Origin: an uncultured Rhodobacterales bacterium
Lineage (GTDB): Bacteria; Pseudomonadota; Alphaproteobacteria; Rhodobacterales; Rhodobacteraceae
NCBI GenBank assembly: GCA_903845215.1
Contig: CAIMWI010000064.1
Location: 1-37,436, forward strand
DNA: 37,436 nt
Reading direction: 5' to 3'
Below the pieces are notes generated by a model. The model saw only the letters and a list, made by a program, of their open reading frames with translations. It was not told the DNA's origin and searched no databases. Positions within the stretch are counted from its first letter, which is position 1, and each line of letters opens with the position of its first letter. Positions 25,804 through 33,416 of the stretch are shown here, piece after piece. The translations under genes were made by a program, and so were the position numbers.

Positions 25804-25873
25804 ACCCGATGAGCGAATGACCTCCGCTCCAAAATCACCGCGGATGTTCCCAATCATTCTACGACGGACAATC
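25797..25873. repeat. 77-bp direct repeat, copy 2 (transposon remnant)
   Basis: Matches 67-143 in the same orientation with four visible mismatches. It starts exactly where the arsC similarity ends. The other side continues into unrelated sequence. Confidence 0.85.
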
Positions 25874-26117
25874 TGCAGCGCTCGGGGTTGTGGATGTCAT
25901 AATCTGTATCCTCACTAGGTTTGGCCGCGACAATGTTGCAAACCGCGAAGCGGCATGTAACTTGGTCGTCAGACGCAAACATCTGACGGCCCTAAGTTTT
26001 CCGTCTTGATCAGGCTAGCCCCAAACTTAACCTGCCATCCTAACGTAGGTGTATCAGGGCCAAAAATCCGCCGGCGAGGGGGGAATACCGCTGGCCCTAA
26101 ACCTATTGTCGCCGCCC
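25874..26117. other. Intergenic stretch with a hairpin
   Basis: No gene seen. GGTCGTCAGA (25964-25973) and TCTGACGGCC (25982-25991) form a 10-bp stem with one G-U pair and an 8-base loop, followed by CTAAGTTTT on the plus strand. It could be a terminator left from a lost gene. Confidence 0.45.
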
Positions 26118-26354
26118 CTATTTACGCCTGACAGAGTTTCCGCCTGCCAATATTTTGTTGATAAGCGCCGCCACTGCTTTGTGAATTTCTGCTTGTTCGC
26201 CAAGCTCGGACGCGGTGATCTGCGCTGCTGCGGCATCTTTCAAAATTCCAATAATCTCGCGTTCTGGCAATATGTCGCGGTCGTTCAAAGCCAGAAGCAA
26301 TGATTCACAGATAGCCAGAGCGGCATTTCCGGCAACATCAGCATCATAGGGCAT
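26118..26354 (-). CDS. Small conserved cytoplasmic protein, function unknown
   Basis: A 78-aa helical protein starting MPYDADVAGNAALAICESLL. I recognise it only as a type of small protein found in alphaproteobacteria, with no known role. GGAAGG lies 8 bases before the ATG. It is divergent from the Crp/Fnr regulator gene, with a perfect Fnr box between them, so it is probably expressed at low oxygen. Confidence 0.75.
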   Translation of the reverse strand: MPYDADVAGNAALAICESLLLALNDRDILPEREIIGILKDAAAAQITASELGEQAEIHKAVAALINKILAGGNSVRRK

Positions 26355-26450
26355 ATCGGTACCTTCCGTTGGACTCTTTGGCGGCCGGACGACTTGCCCT
26401 TTTTCAACCTAAATCCGTCGCCAAGCCTAAGCAGATCTTTGTTTGCTGTT

Positions 26451-26464
26451 TTGATGTGGATCAA
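26451..26464. promoter_or_regulatory. Perfect Fnr/FnrL box
   Basis: TTGATGTGGATCAA matches TTGAT-N4-ATCAA exactly. It is 83 bp before the regulator start at 26547 and 97 bp before the start of the divergent gene at 26354, so it may serve either or both. Confidence 0.75.
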
Positions 26465-26546
26465 TGTTATCCATCATTATTCTGTGCTAACTTTGGGGTC
26501 GTAAATTGCTAAAAATTTCTTAGATATATCAGAAGGATGATTGTTC

Positions 26547-27278
26547 ATGAATGTGACTCAAACGCCATTCGGCCTTAAGCTTGGGGCGTTTATGAACTTA
26601 ACGGTCGAGGAAAGCGCTGAACTCAGCCAGCTGCACAGCCGCCGCAAGAAGTTTGCCCATGGTACAGACATGATCTATCAGGGGCAGCCCAAACAAGCCG
26701 CCTATGTTCTGGCCTCGGGCTGGGCGTGTTCATACCGGTTGCTGTCGGGGGGCGAGCGTCAGATCATCAGCTTTAACATCCCGGGTGATTTTCTTGGGAT
26801 GCGGTCAATGATGGCGCACAATACTGATCACAACATCGAACCCGTGACGCGGGCCGAGGCGTCCGAGGTGCTGGCCGCAGACCTGAGCCAAACCTTCAAA
26901 AACTCGCCAAGATTCACGGCAGCCATGCTGTGGGCGATCTCTCGTGACGAAGCTATCTTGATGGAACACTTGGTCGGAATCGGGCGGCGTGATGCCAAAG
27001 AACGCACGGCGCACTTACTGCTGGAACTGCACGCGCGCTTGAAACTGGTCAAAATGACCTCATCTTCCTCTTTTGCCTGCCCCTTGACGCAGTATCTGCT
27101 GGGCGATGCCTTGGGACTAAGTGCTGTTCACGTCAACCGGGTGCTGCGCGAACTGCGCGAAGATGGGTTGGTGACCTTTCAGCACGGAGAGGTGGAGTTC
27201 CAGGACCTGAAAGGTCTGATTGCGCTGGCAGATTTCGACAGTGACTATCTAGATCAAAACGGGGTGCTGCTGAACTGA
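26547..27278 (+). CDS. Crp/Fnr-family transcriptional regulator
   Basis: A 243-aa regulator with an N-terminal cyclic-nucleotide-binding-like beta-roll (about 20-130, GQPKQAAYVLASGWACSYRLL and ISFNIPGDFLGMRSMMA) and a C-terminal winged helix (LTQYLLGDALGLSAVHVNRVLRELREDGLVTF). The N-terminal four-cysteine set of oxygen-sensing Fnr is absent (only two isolated cysteines), so it does not sense oxygen by a classic Fe-S cluster; the effector is unknown. AGAAGGA lies about 9 bases before the ATG at 26547. An Fnr box upstream suggests control by FnrL. Confidence 0.9.
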   Translation: MNVTQTPFGLKLGAFMNLTVEESAELSQLHSRRKKFAHGTDMIYQGQPKQAAYVLASGWACSYRLLSGGERQIISFNIPGDFLGMRSMMAHNTDHNIEPVTRAEASEVLAADLSQTFKNSPRFTAAMLWAISRDEAILMEHLVGIGRRDAKERTAHLLLELHARLKLVKMTSSSSFACPLTQYLLGDALGLSAVHVNRVLRELREDGLVTFQHGEVEFQDLKGLIALADFDSDYLDQNGVLLN

Positions 27279-27695
27279 TCAGGCGGCATTCATGCCGCGC
27301 CCCGTTGTGATTTTAAAAACGGGTAAGCACAAGACAAGCAAGCTTTGAACGCTAGGCATTTCCCAGTGCGTAAAAATCGGAAATGGGTCGAGTTCAAATC
27401 TTGCTTGGATTAAGATTAGTGCAGACGCACATCTCGATTGCGCCCGAAACCGGAATGGGCTGAACCTGAATGGGTGCAGTCGGCGGAATGGCGACCTGCC
27501 GTTACAGCCAGCGCGCCGCGCAAATTAGATCGCATCGCAAAGCTATCTCCTTAAAACCTTCGCGCGCTAATCTGTGTCAGGGAATCTGAAAGCTAATGGG
27601 CGTAAGATCCCCCATGAACTAAGCGGCGCCCGTCCCCAAGCGGCCCTGACGACCTTGGTTCTGGCCTCGGAAACCCAAACTGAAACGAGATCATC
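27279..27695. other. Intergenic stretch with a long inverted repeat
   Basis: About 417 bp. It contains the imperfect hairpin at 27335-27407 listed separately and a short inverted repeat CCCGTT...AACGGG at 27301-27323. No further gene recognised. Confidence 0.5.
27335..27407. repeat. Long imperfect inverted repeat (structured element)
   Basis: Three paired blocks are arranged symmetrically: CAAGCAAG with TTGCTTG plus one more pair, TTTGAAC with GTTCAAA, and CATTTCC with GGAAATG. They are separated by a 1x1 mismatch and a 6x6 internal loop, with a 15-base apical loop. This gives about 22 pairs in 73 bases. It lies 57 bp after the Crp/Fnr stop. No T-run follows, so it is not an ordinary terminator; a small RNA or MITE-like repeat is possible. 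Confidence 0.65.
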
Positions 27696-27908
27696 ATGTT
27701 CATTCGTTCAATTGTGCTTTCGACAGTGGTTTGTACCAGCCTTGCCGGATGCCTTGCCAATAACAACGAGCGCGGGCTTGCAGGGACTGCAACAGGCGCG
27801 GTGATCGGGGGAGTTGCCGGCGGCAACCCGCTAACCGGAGCTGTGGTGGGCGGTGCGGCAGGCTACTTCTGTCACGATCTTAACGTGGCGGGTTGCACCA
27901 ACCAGTGA
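27696..27908 (+). CDS. Small glycine-zipper lipoprotein
   Basis: A 70-aa protein with signal peptide and lipobox LAGC (Cys19), followed by a glycine-zipper region (GTATGAVIGGVAGGNPLTGAVVGGAAGY). Such small lipoproteins sit in the outer membrane or periplasm and are often stress-induced; function is unknown. A similar protein is encoded at 30121-30375. The cupin gene follows 28 bp downstream. Confidence 0.85.
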   Translation: MFIRSIVLSTVVCTSLAGCLANNNERGLAGTATGAVIGGVAGGNPLTGAVVGGAAGYFCHDLNVAGCTNQ

Positions 27909-27936
27909 ACTTTTCTTCGCCCTAAAGGACTATATC

Positions 27937-28347
27937 ATGAATGGCTATACAGCTGATCTGCAAAATCTGACCAAAAAGAACAGCGACTTTCGGCATGTTC
28001 TTTACACCGGACAAAACCTTCAATTGGTTCTAATGGCTTTAAAGCCTGGCGAGGACATCAGCTTAGAAACCCATAAGACGCATGACCAGTTCTTTCACAT
28101 TGAAAAGGGTCGCGGCGAAATCGTGGTCAATGGCAAAACCCAAAGGGTAAAAGGCGGTCATGCAATCATCGTTCCCGCCGGCGTGCCGCACAATCTGATC
28201 AACACCGGGGCAAAACCAATGCAGTTTTATACCCTCTACAGCCCACCCAACCACCGCGACTGTCTGGTGCAAAAGCGCAAGTCTGATGCGGATGCGTCGG
28301 ATGAAACGTTTAAGGGTGTGACCACTGAGATATCGGGCGCACACTAG
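27937..28347 (+). CDS. Cupin-domain protein
   Basis: A 136-aa single-domain cupin. The metal-binding pattern is visible: ETHKTHDQFFHIEKGRGE (His, His and Glu/His ligands) and later PAGVPHNLINTG. The substrate cannot be inferred; similar small cupins are annotated as mannose-6-phosphate-isomerase-like. AAAGGA 8 bases before the ATG at 27937 decides the start; the frame continues upstream into the lipoprotein gene. Confidence 0.88.
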   Translation: MNGYTADLQNLTKKNSDFRHVLYTGQNLQLVLMALKPGEDISLETHKTHDQFFHIEKGRGEIVVNGKTQRVKGGHAIIVPAGVPHNLINTGAKPMQFYTLYSPPNHRDCLVQKRKSDADASDETFKGVTTEISGAH

Positions 28348-28494
28348 AACACCACAACGCCGGGTTCCAAAAGAGTGTTTGAACGGCGGCTGCCCATATT
28401 GCGCCAAAGTTCGGTCGTTTGGCCTACACCCTTAAATGCAATCCTTGCCACCTAAAGTTGAAGCAGACATCGAACAGTGATGGCCAGCTAAATA

Positions 28495-28509
28495 CAACCG
28501 TTTCGGTTG
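28495..28509. promoter_or_regulatory. Short inverted repeat CAACCG-TTT-CGGTTG
   Basis: A 6-bp perfect inverted repeat with 3-base spacer in the 270-bp gap before the DUF883 gene. It could be an operator or a small hairpin; no T-run follows. Confidence 0.35.
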
Positions 28510-28619
28510 ATAAAATATTGTTGCGCAGTTTTTTCGATCTGCGCGGCAGTCTGCCCCGCCCCCAAGACGCTGCCGAAAACACCGGGCAATCCTTTCCGAT
28601 TTAGTCAAAGGAGAAGATG

Positions 28620-28931
28620 ATGCATCAAGATGCAAAGACCATAAAAACCGCAATCGCAACGGATCTTGAAGGGCTTGCTTTGCAATTAGCCTCTCTGCGA
28701 GATGATATTACAAAGCTGACCAGCTCAGTTTCAACGCTGGCCGGACAGCAGGGCCGCAAGATGGCGAGTGATATTACCGATGGCCTGAATGAAGCTGCAA
28801 ACTACATAGAGCGTAAAAGCACCGGAGCTGAGGCAGAGCTTGAAAAGTCTGTGGCATCGCATCCCTTGATTGCGCTTGGACTGGCAGCTTGCGTTGGCAT
28901 GTTGGTCGGAGCGATGACACGCCGTTCATGA
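28620..28931 (+). CDS. DUF883 (ElaB/YqjD-like) membrane-anchored protein
   Basis: A 103-aa protein (104 from the alternative ATG at 28617) with a long amphipathic helical region (about 10-75) and a C-terminal hydrophobic anchor HPLIALGLAACVGMLVGAMTRRS. This is the ElaB/YqjD/DUF883 pattern; E. coli members bind ribosomes at the inner membrane in stationary phase. AAAGGAG lies 6 bases before the second ATG. The stop overlaps the next gene by ATGA. Confidence 0.87.
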   Translation: MHQDAKTIKTAIATDLEGLALQLASLRDDITKLTSSVSTLAGQQGRKMASDITDGLNEAANYIERKSTGAEAELEKSVASHPLIALGLAACVGMLVGAMTRRS

Positions 28932-29335
28932 TCAGCCTCTTACCCCTGTTTAAAGACCTCATGCGGGCGGCGGCTTGCTGGATGCAGGCAGCCTTGCGGC
29001 GATCGATCCTGATTGGCCTGACGTTGATTTTCGCAATTGCGGGCGCGGTTTTTTGTTTGATGGCAGGGTTTTTGGGATTGTGCCTGCTTATTCGGCCCGA
29101 ACTTGCTGCTTTGGTTATGGGCATTGCCCTTTTTTTCGTGGCGGCGGGCATCTTTTGGTACTCATGCTCTATCGGGCAAAAAGCCCAACTGCCCGTGCCA
29201 AGTCTTGAATTGCAGGCATCAATTGATGGCGCCCCAACAACGCCTGCCACAGCGGCAACTGTCATCGTTTTTACGGCAGCCTTTCTCATCGGTCGACGCC
29301 TTGCCAACTGGCGCGGCTCCTTTCAAAATTCATGA
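28928..29335 (+). CDS. Phage-holin-like (holin superfamily III) membrane protein
   Basis: A 135-aa protein with two long hydrophobic helices in the middle (about 26-80) and another near the C-terminus. The arrangement after a DUF883 gene is typical of the putative phage holin superfamily (YqjE-like) proteins, which are not phage lysis proteins but envelope-stress proteins of unknown role. ATGA overlap with the DUF883 gene indicates coupling. Confidence 0.8.
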   Translation: MISLLPLFKDLMRAAACWMQAALRRSILIGLTLIFAIAGAVFCLMAGFLGLCLLIRPELAALVMGIALFFVAAGIFWYSCSIGQKAQLPVPSLELQASIDGAPTTPATAATVIVFTAAFLIGRRLANWRGSFQNS

Positions 29336-29352
29336 CATAGTGGAGAAACAAA

Positions 29353-29517
29353 ATGTCACTCGGTGGAATCCTTTCAATCGTCTTGATTATCTTCCTGCTT
29401 GGGGGATTTTCTGGGCGTCTTGGCGGCTACGGCTATGGTTATGGCAATAGTGGCATGGGCGTTATTGGTGTGGTCTTAGTGATTGTTCTTATCTTTGCCC
29501 TTTTGGGTCGTATCTGA
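29353..29517 (+). CDS. DUF3309-family small hydrophobic protein
   Basis: A 54-aa protein: a hydrophobic segment MSLGGILSIVLIIFLLGG, a Gly/Tyr-rich middle (GGYGYGYGNSG) and a second hydrophobic segment ending LLGRI. This is the DUF3309 pattern. GGAG lies about 8 bases upstream. It follows the holin-like gene by 17 bp and closes the DUF883 cassette. Confidence 0.85.
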   Translation: MSLGGILSIVLIIFLLGGFSGRLGGYGYGYGNSGMGVIGVVLVIVLIFALLGRI

Positions 29518-29528
29518 CGACTGCCCCT

Positions 29529-29580
29529 TCCGTCTGCGTGATCTTTGATTGCATTGGCTGAGGGGGCGATTTTTCGTCGA
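29529..29580 (+). terminator. Possible terminator after the DUF3309 gene
   Basis: GCCCCTTC and GAGGGGGC can pair (one G-U) across a loop of about 35 bases, followed by GATTTTT. The long loop makes it uncertain. Confidence 0.35.
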
Positions 29581-30120
29581 TGGATAAGCGCGTGCTCGGT
29601 TTTGCGTTGTATCAACCTGTTTGAAGGACGTTTCATTACGGCGTTTGATGGCGCCTAAAATCACGGCGCTAAAACTATGCGCCATGTTTTAAACTGGGAC
29701 GCGGACCTGCCGTTGCAAGTCTGCGTTTGGCTCGTTTCGGGGTGCAGGCCCAAAACCAAGGCCCATGAGAAATCAGATCAGGGATCACAATTCATTATTT
29801 ATGAGTGGCAGGACATTCTCGAATGCCACAAAGCCCCAAGCAAAAACCGCCGAGATCACTTTTCAGCCGATGTTGTCGATGACAGTTTTTTCAATTCGCC
29901 GCTACGCGCACGCATCCGACGACACAGGAATAGTAACCAAGAAACATGCTTGGTGCGACATTTTTGATTCAATTTCAGCAGTTATAAACCACAGCGCAAA
30001 GACGTTGGTCATGGGTTGTGTCGCCGGTCGTCCTTGACCAGCAACACCATCTACAGGGCTTCTAAAAACCTATGGGCTGCTCAGCCCTAGGTCTTTGAAA
30101 GGCGCCTAGGGTTGATCAAT
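29581..30120. other. Intergenic stretch without a gene
   Basis: About 540 bp between convergent genes. Frames present have no ribosome binding site or domain. An inverted repeat CCCTAGG...CCTAGGG at about 30086-30112 lies just past the stop of the minus-strand lipoprotein gene and may end its transcript, though no T-run is seen. Confidence 0.45.
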
Positions 30121-30375
30121 TTATGGACAATGGGCAAGGTATCGGCTGCCATCGGGCCGTTGATAGACGCAACGTCCAGACGAATCCCGCCCCAAATAGG
30201 TCCCCGCCGTTAATCCAATAGCGCCGCCGATCAGGGCGCCCTGTAACGGATTATTCGGCGTGATGACTGCGCCGATGGCTGCCCCGCCAGTGGTGCCAAC
30301 CAATTGTTGTTGACTTAAATCTTCACATCCAGCCAACAAAACGGCAAAAGGCACAATCAAGAGAAATTTGCGCAT
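30121..30375 (-). CDS. Glycine-zipper lipoprotein
   Basis: An 84-aa lipoprotein. Signal sequence MRKFLLIVPFAVLLAGC with Cys17 as lipid site, then a glycine-zipper stretch (GTTGGAAIGAVITPNNPLQGALIGGAIGLTAG) and a short C-terminal part with two cysteines (GRCVYQRPDGSRYLAHCP). The ATG at 30375 has AGGAG 4 bases upstream; the frame is open further but without a signal peptide in place. Probably outer-membrane located. Function unknown. Confidence 0.85.
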   Translation of the reverse strand: MRKFLLIVPFAVLLAGCEDLSQQQLVGTTGGAAIGAVITPNNPLQGALIGGAIGLTAGTYLGRDSSGRCVYQRPDGSRYLAHCP

Positions 30376-30784
30376 AGCACTCCTATTCCGAGGATACCTA
30401 TTTATCCTACCCTTTTTTTTGAAAAGAGCCCCAACCGCAGGAATGCTTTTCCTGATTTCAAGGCTCTTCACCGAAGCGTGGCACATCGGCACAGACGTTG
30501 AATTGATCTATGTTAGAACGGGCACAGCGCAGTTTCGCAATTCTTGGATTAAAAACGCCAGTTGTGTGTCCTATTCTAGGCCTGCGTCTAACCCAAGATG
30601 CTTCAATCGAGCAAAGTGCTGGTACAGGAATTTCAAATAGCGACCGATGCTTATGATCCCGTATCGTCCATTATTTTTTGGTTCCAAAACACCTTTTCAT
30701 TTCTAAGCAGCTGCAAACATAGGTTAGTGCAGTCGGTTCAAGTTGCTGGCCATGTGTACCTGTGTGCAAAAAAACAGGTGACAT
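30376..30784. other. Divergent intergenic region with a structured leader
   Basis: About 410 bp between divergent genes. Nested inverted repeats lie at 30424-30468: outer AAGAGCC/GGCTCTT and inner CAGGAA/TTCCTG, which would fold in the 5' leader of the minus-strand lipoprotein. No coding frame looks real. The beta-barrel gene promoter should lie at the right end. Confidence 0.5.
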
Positions 30785-31543
30785 ATGATTAAATCGTCTC
30801 TTTTGGGGGCTACCACCGCATTGGCCCTTACGTCGGTTTCTTACGCTGGTGGCGTGACCATCCCACAAGTCGAACCGGCTCCGGTGGTGACGACAGCCGC
30901 AACTATTCCAGCCTATGATTGGTCTGGTGGCTATACTGGTCTTATCTTTGCAACCAATACGGCCGATACAACGACGGGTGATATCACGACGACCGAAGAC
31001 CCCCTCGCAGTGATCCCGGGCATCAGTTATTCGTCCTCTGGCGTTTCTGCCGGGCTAGAGGCGGGCTATAACTTCCAGTCGAACGCTTTGGTGTATGGGG
31101 TGGAAATTGATGCATCAACGGCAGCCGTTGATGGCAGTCTTTCAAACTTTCTTGATACCGGGCCAGGCACCAATTTTTCGGTGTCGACAAATGCAGAGTG
31201 GATAGCCTCGGCCCGTGGTCGCCTTGGATTTGCTTCTGGTCGCGCCCTTTTTTACGTCACAGGCGGCGTTGCCGCAGCGTCATTGCAAACGCAGCTGACA
31301 GACACCTACAACGGCGGCGCGATCGTGTTTACCCCGTCTGTCAGCGAAACAAGATCTGGGTGGGTTGCTGGCGCCGGCGCAGAATTTGCTCTCGAACAGA
31401 ACTGGTCCTTAAAGGTAGAATATCTGCACTATGACTTTGGTTCCAAAACCGCAAGTTTTGTGGAAGGCACCGACAGAACCATTTCAACCGATGCAACGTA
31501 TACAGACAATCAGGCCAGAATTGGTTTCAATTACCATTTTTGA
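30785..31543 (+). CDS. Outer-membrane beta-barrel protein (Omp25/31-like)
   Basis: A 252-aa outer-membrane porin-like protein. A signal peptide (MIKSSLLGATTALALTSVSYAGG) is followed by YDWSGGYTGLIFATNT, the usual first strand of this family. Other strands appear as GVSAGLEAGYNFQ, IASARGRLGFASGRALFYVTGGVA, WVAGAGAEFALEQNWSLKVEYLHYDFG and the C-terminal ARIGFNYHF ending in the aromatic residue typical of Bam substrates. AGGTG lies 5 bases upstream. A good terminator follows. Confidence 0.9.
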   Translation: MIKSSLLGATTALALTSVSYAGGVTIPQVEPAPVVTTAATIPAYDWSGGYTGLIFATNTADTTTGDITTTEDPLAVIPGISYSSSGVSAGLEAGYNFQSNALVYGVEIDASTAAVDGSLSNFLDTGPGTNFSVSTNAEWIASARGRLGFASGRALFYVTGGVAAASLQTQLTDTYNGGAIVFTPSVSETRSGWVAGAGAEFALEQNWSLKVEYLHYDFGSKTASFVEGTDRTISTDATYTDNQARIGFNYHF

Positions 31544-31564
31544 TGTCGATCCTGCCTTATCTTC

Positions 31565-31592
31565 AAAAGCCCGGTGGAATGCCGGGCTTTTT
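31565..31592 (+). terminator. Rho-independent terminator after the beta-barrel gene
   Basis: AAAAGCCCGG / CCGGGCTTTT, 10-bp stem, 7-base loop, ending in a run of T. Confidence 0.9.
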
Positions 31593-31692
31593 CTTTGGTG
31601 GTTGCCCGCGCCTATCCAAGCGCAGATCAAACCGGCGTGGCGGTTGCCAACAATCGTTCTACATCACATTTCAGGGGTAACGGGGATGTAGA

Positions 31693-31860
31693 ATGCCCAA
31701 GATGCGTAAGAAATCTGACTTGCCGACCAAGATCTGCATCGTCTGCGGCTTGGCCTTCACATGGCGCAAGAAATGGGAGCGCGATTGGGACCGGGTCACC
31801 CACTGCTCTGATCGCTGTCGCAGCGCCGGCAAGCCCGCCCGCCAAAAGGCCCCCGCATGA
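31693..31860 (+). CDS. DUF2256 zinc-finger-like protein
   Basis: A 55-aa basic protein with the DUF2256 cysteine pattern: CIVCG, then [19 protein letters not shown]. The four cysteines (15, 18, 38, 42) probably hold zinc. In Rhodobacter and many other bacteria this gene lies next to cryptochrome-like photolyases. It overlaps the photolyase start by 4 bp. GGGGAT lies 6 bases before the ATG; Met4 is an alternative start. Confidence 0.88.
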   Translation: MPKMRKKSDLPTKICIVCGLAFTWRKKWERDWDRVTHCSDRCRSAGKPARQKAPA

Positions 31861-33416
31861 GCGGCCACCTTCGGTTCGTGTTTGGCGATCAGTTGACCCG
31901 CACCCTTTCGGCGCTGCGCGATATTGACCCCGCGCAAGATATCGTTGTGATGATCGAGGCCGCGGATGAAGCGCTAAACGTGCCGCATCACAAACAGAAA
32001 ATCGCCTTCGTCCTATCAGCCATGCGCCATTTCGCTGACAGCCTGCAGGCCGAAGGGTTGCGCGTTGACTATGTTCAGATGGACGCCCCGCATAACCTGC
32101 AAGACCTTGGCCGCGAATTGGCGCGGATGGTGCAGCGGCACAAACCAACCTCTGTCATCGTAACAGAACCCAGTGAGTGGCGCGCCCTGCAGAACATGCA
32201 AGCCTGGGACTTGGGCGCTTTGCTTGAGATCCGTAAGGATGACCGCTTTTTCTGCACCCGCGCAGATTTTACCGCTTTGACCAAGGCCAGAAAAACGGGC
32301 CGGATGGAGTTTTTTTACCGCGAGATGCGGCGGCGCACCGGTCTTTTGATGCGCGCCGATGGGCCAGAAGGCGGGCAGTGGAATTTTGACAGCGACAATC
32401 GCAAGGCGCTGCCCAAAGGCGTGCGCCTGCCTCCGCGCCGCCGTTTTGCCCCTGATGCCATCACGGCCGAGGTTCTGTCCCTTGTTGCCACCCGCTTTGC
32501 CACCCATTTCGGCGACTTGGAACCTTTCGGCTGGGCCGTCACCCGCGAAGATGCAATGATCGCGCTAGACCATTTCATAACCGATTGCCTGCCGACATTT
32601 GGCACCTACCAAGACGCGATGCAAACGGGCGAAGATTTTCTGTACCACAGCTTGATCTCGCCCTACCTAAACCTTGGTCTGCTGACCGCGGCCGAGGTCT
32701 GCGCGCGGGCCGAGGCGGCTTACCAAACGGGTGCTGCCCCCATCAACGCGGTCGAGGGCTTCATCCGCCAAATCTTGGGCTGGCGCGAATTCGTGCGCGG
32801 TATCTATTGGGCGGAAATGCCAGCCTATAGCCAGTCCAACCACTTGAATGCCACCCGCGATCTGCCCGCCTTTTATTGGACAGGCGAAACGCCGATGCAC
32901 TGCATGGCGGAATGTATCGGTACAACCCGCCGTCACGCCTATGCCCATCACATCCAGCGCCTGATGGTTACAGGCAACTTCGCGCTTTTGGCAGGCGTGG
33001 CACCCGCGCAAATCGAGGCGTGGTATCTGGCCGTCTATGCCGATGCCTTTGAATGGGTCGAACTGCCCAATGTGCACGGCATGGTCATGCACGCCGATGG
33101 TGGAAGGTTGGGGTCAAAACCCTATGCCGCCTCGGGGGCCTATATTGATCGGATGTCAGATTACTGCAAATCCTGCACCTTTGATCCCAAGATCAAACTT
33201 GGGCCAAAGGCTTGCCCGTTCAACTATCTTTACTGGAATTTCCTGATCCAGAATGCCGCAGTTCTACAGTCCAACCCGCGTATGTCCTTACCCTATGTCA
33301 CGCTGACAAAAATGCCTGCAGAGCAGCGGGCCGAAATCACCCAGGCTGCGACGGCCTTTCTGTTTGGTATGAAGACACCAGAGACCACCCCCCAATTGCG
33401 ATTGGACTTGCCATGA
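31857..33416 (+). CDS. cryB: Fe-S bacterial cryptochrome/photolyase (CryB/PhrB type)
   Basis: A 519-aa member of the FeS-BCP family, (6-4) photolyase-like, binding FAD, a lumazine-type antenna and a 4Fe-4S cluster. Cysteines 349 (PMHCMAEC), 437 and 440 (DYCKSC) and 453 (KACPF) match the four cluster ligands known in Agrobacterium PhrB (350, 438, 441, 454). Conserved stretches [36 protein letters not shown] and SKPYAASG surround the flavin site. It repairs (6-4) photoproducts and, in Rhodobacter CryB, also affects photosynthesis gene expression. ATGA overlaps with DUF2256 before and the kinase after. Confidence 0.93.
   Translation: MSGHLRFVFGDQLTRTLSALRDIDPAQDIVVMIEAADEALNVPHHKQKIAFVLSAMRHFADSLQAEGLRVDYVQMDAPHNLQDLGRELARMVQRHKPTSVIVTEPSEWRALQNMQAWDLGALLEIRKDDRFFCTRADFTALTKARKTGRMEFFYREMRRRTGLLMRADGPEGGQWNFDSDNRKALPKGVRLPPRRRFAPDAITAEVLSLVATRFATHFGDLEPFGWAVTREDAMIALDHFITDCLPTFGTYQDAMQTGEDFLYHSLISPYLNLGLLTAAEVCARAEAAYQTGAAPINAVEGFIRQILGWREFVRGIYWAEMPAYSQSNHLNATRDLPAFYWTGETPMHCMAECIGTTRRHAYAHHIQRLMVTGNFALLAGVAPAQIEAWYLAVYADAFEWVELPNVHGMVMHADGGRLGSKPYAASGAYIDRMSDYCKSCTFDPKIKLGPKACPFNYLYWNFLIQNAAVLQSNPRMSLPYVTLTKMPAEQRAEITQAATAFLFGMKTPETTPQLRLDLP

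Noticed and set aside
27301..27323. CCCGTT...AACGGG as terminator of the Crp/Fnr gene
   Set aside because: The loop is long and no T-run follows the second arm.
28928..29335. Holin-like gene as evidence of a prophage
   Set aside because: No other phage gene nearby; this holin-superfamily type habitually follows DUF883 genes in bacterial chromosomes.
29677..29967. 96-codon plus-strand frame
   Set aside because: No homology signature, no ribosome binding site, and a second overlapping frame of similar length on the same strand.
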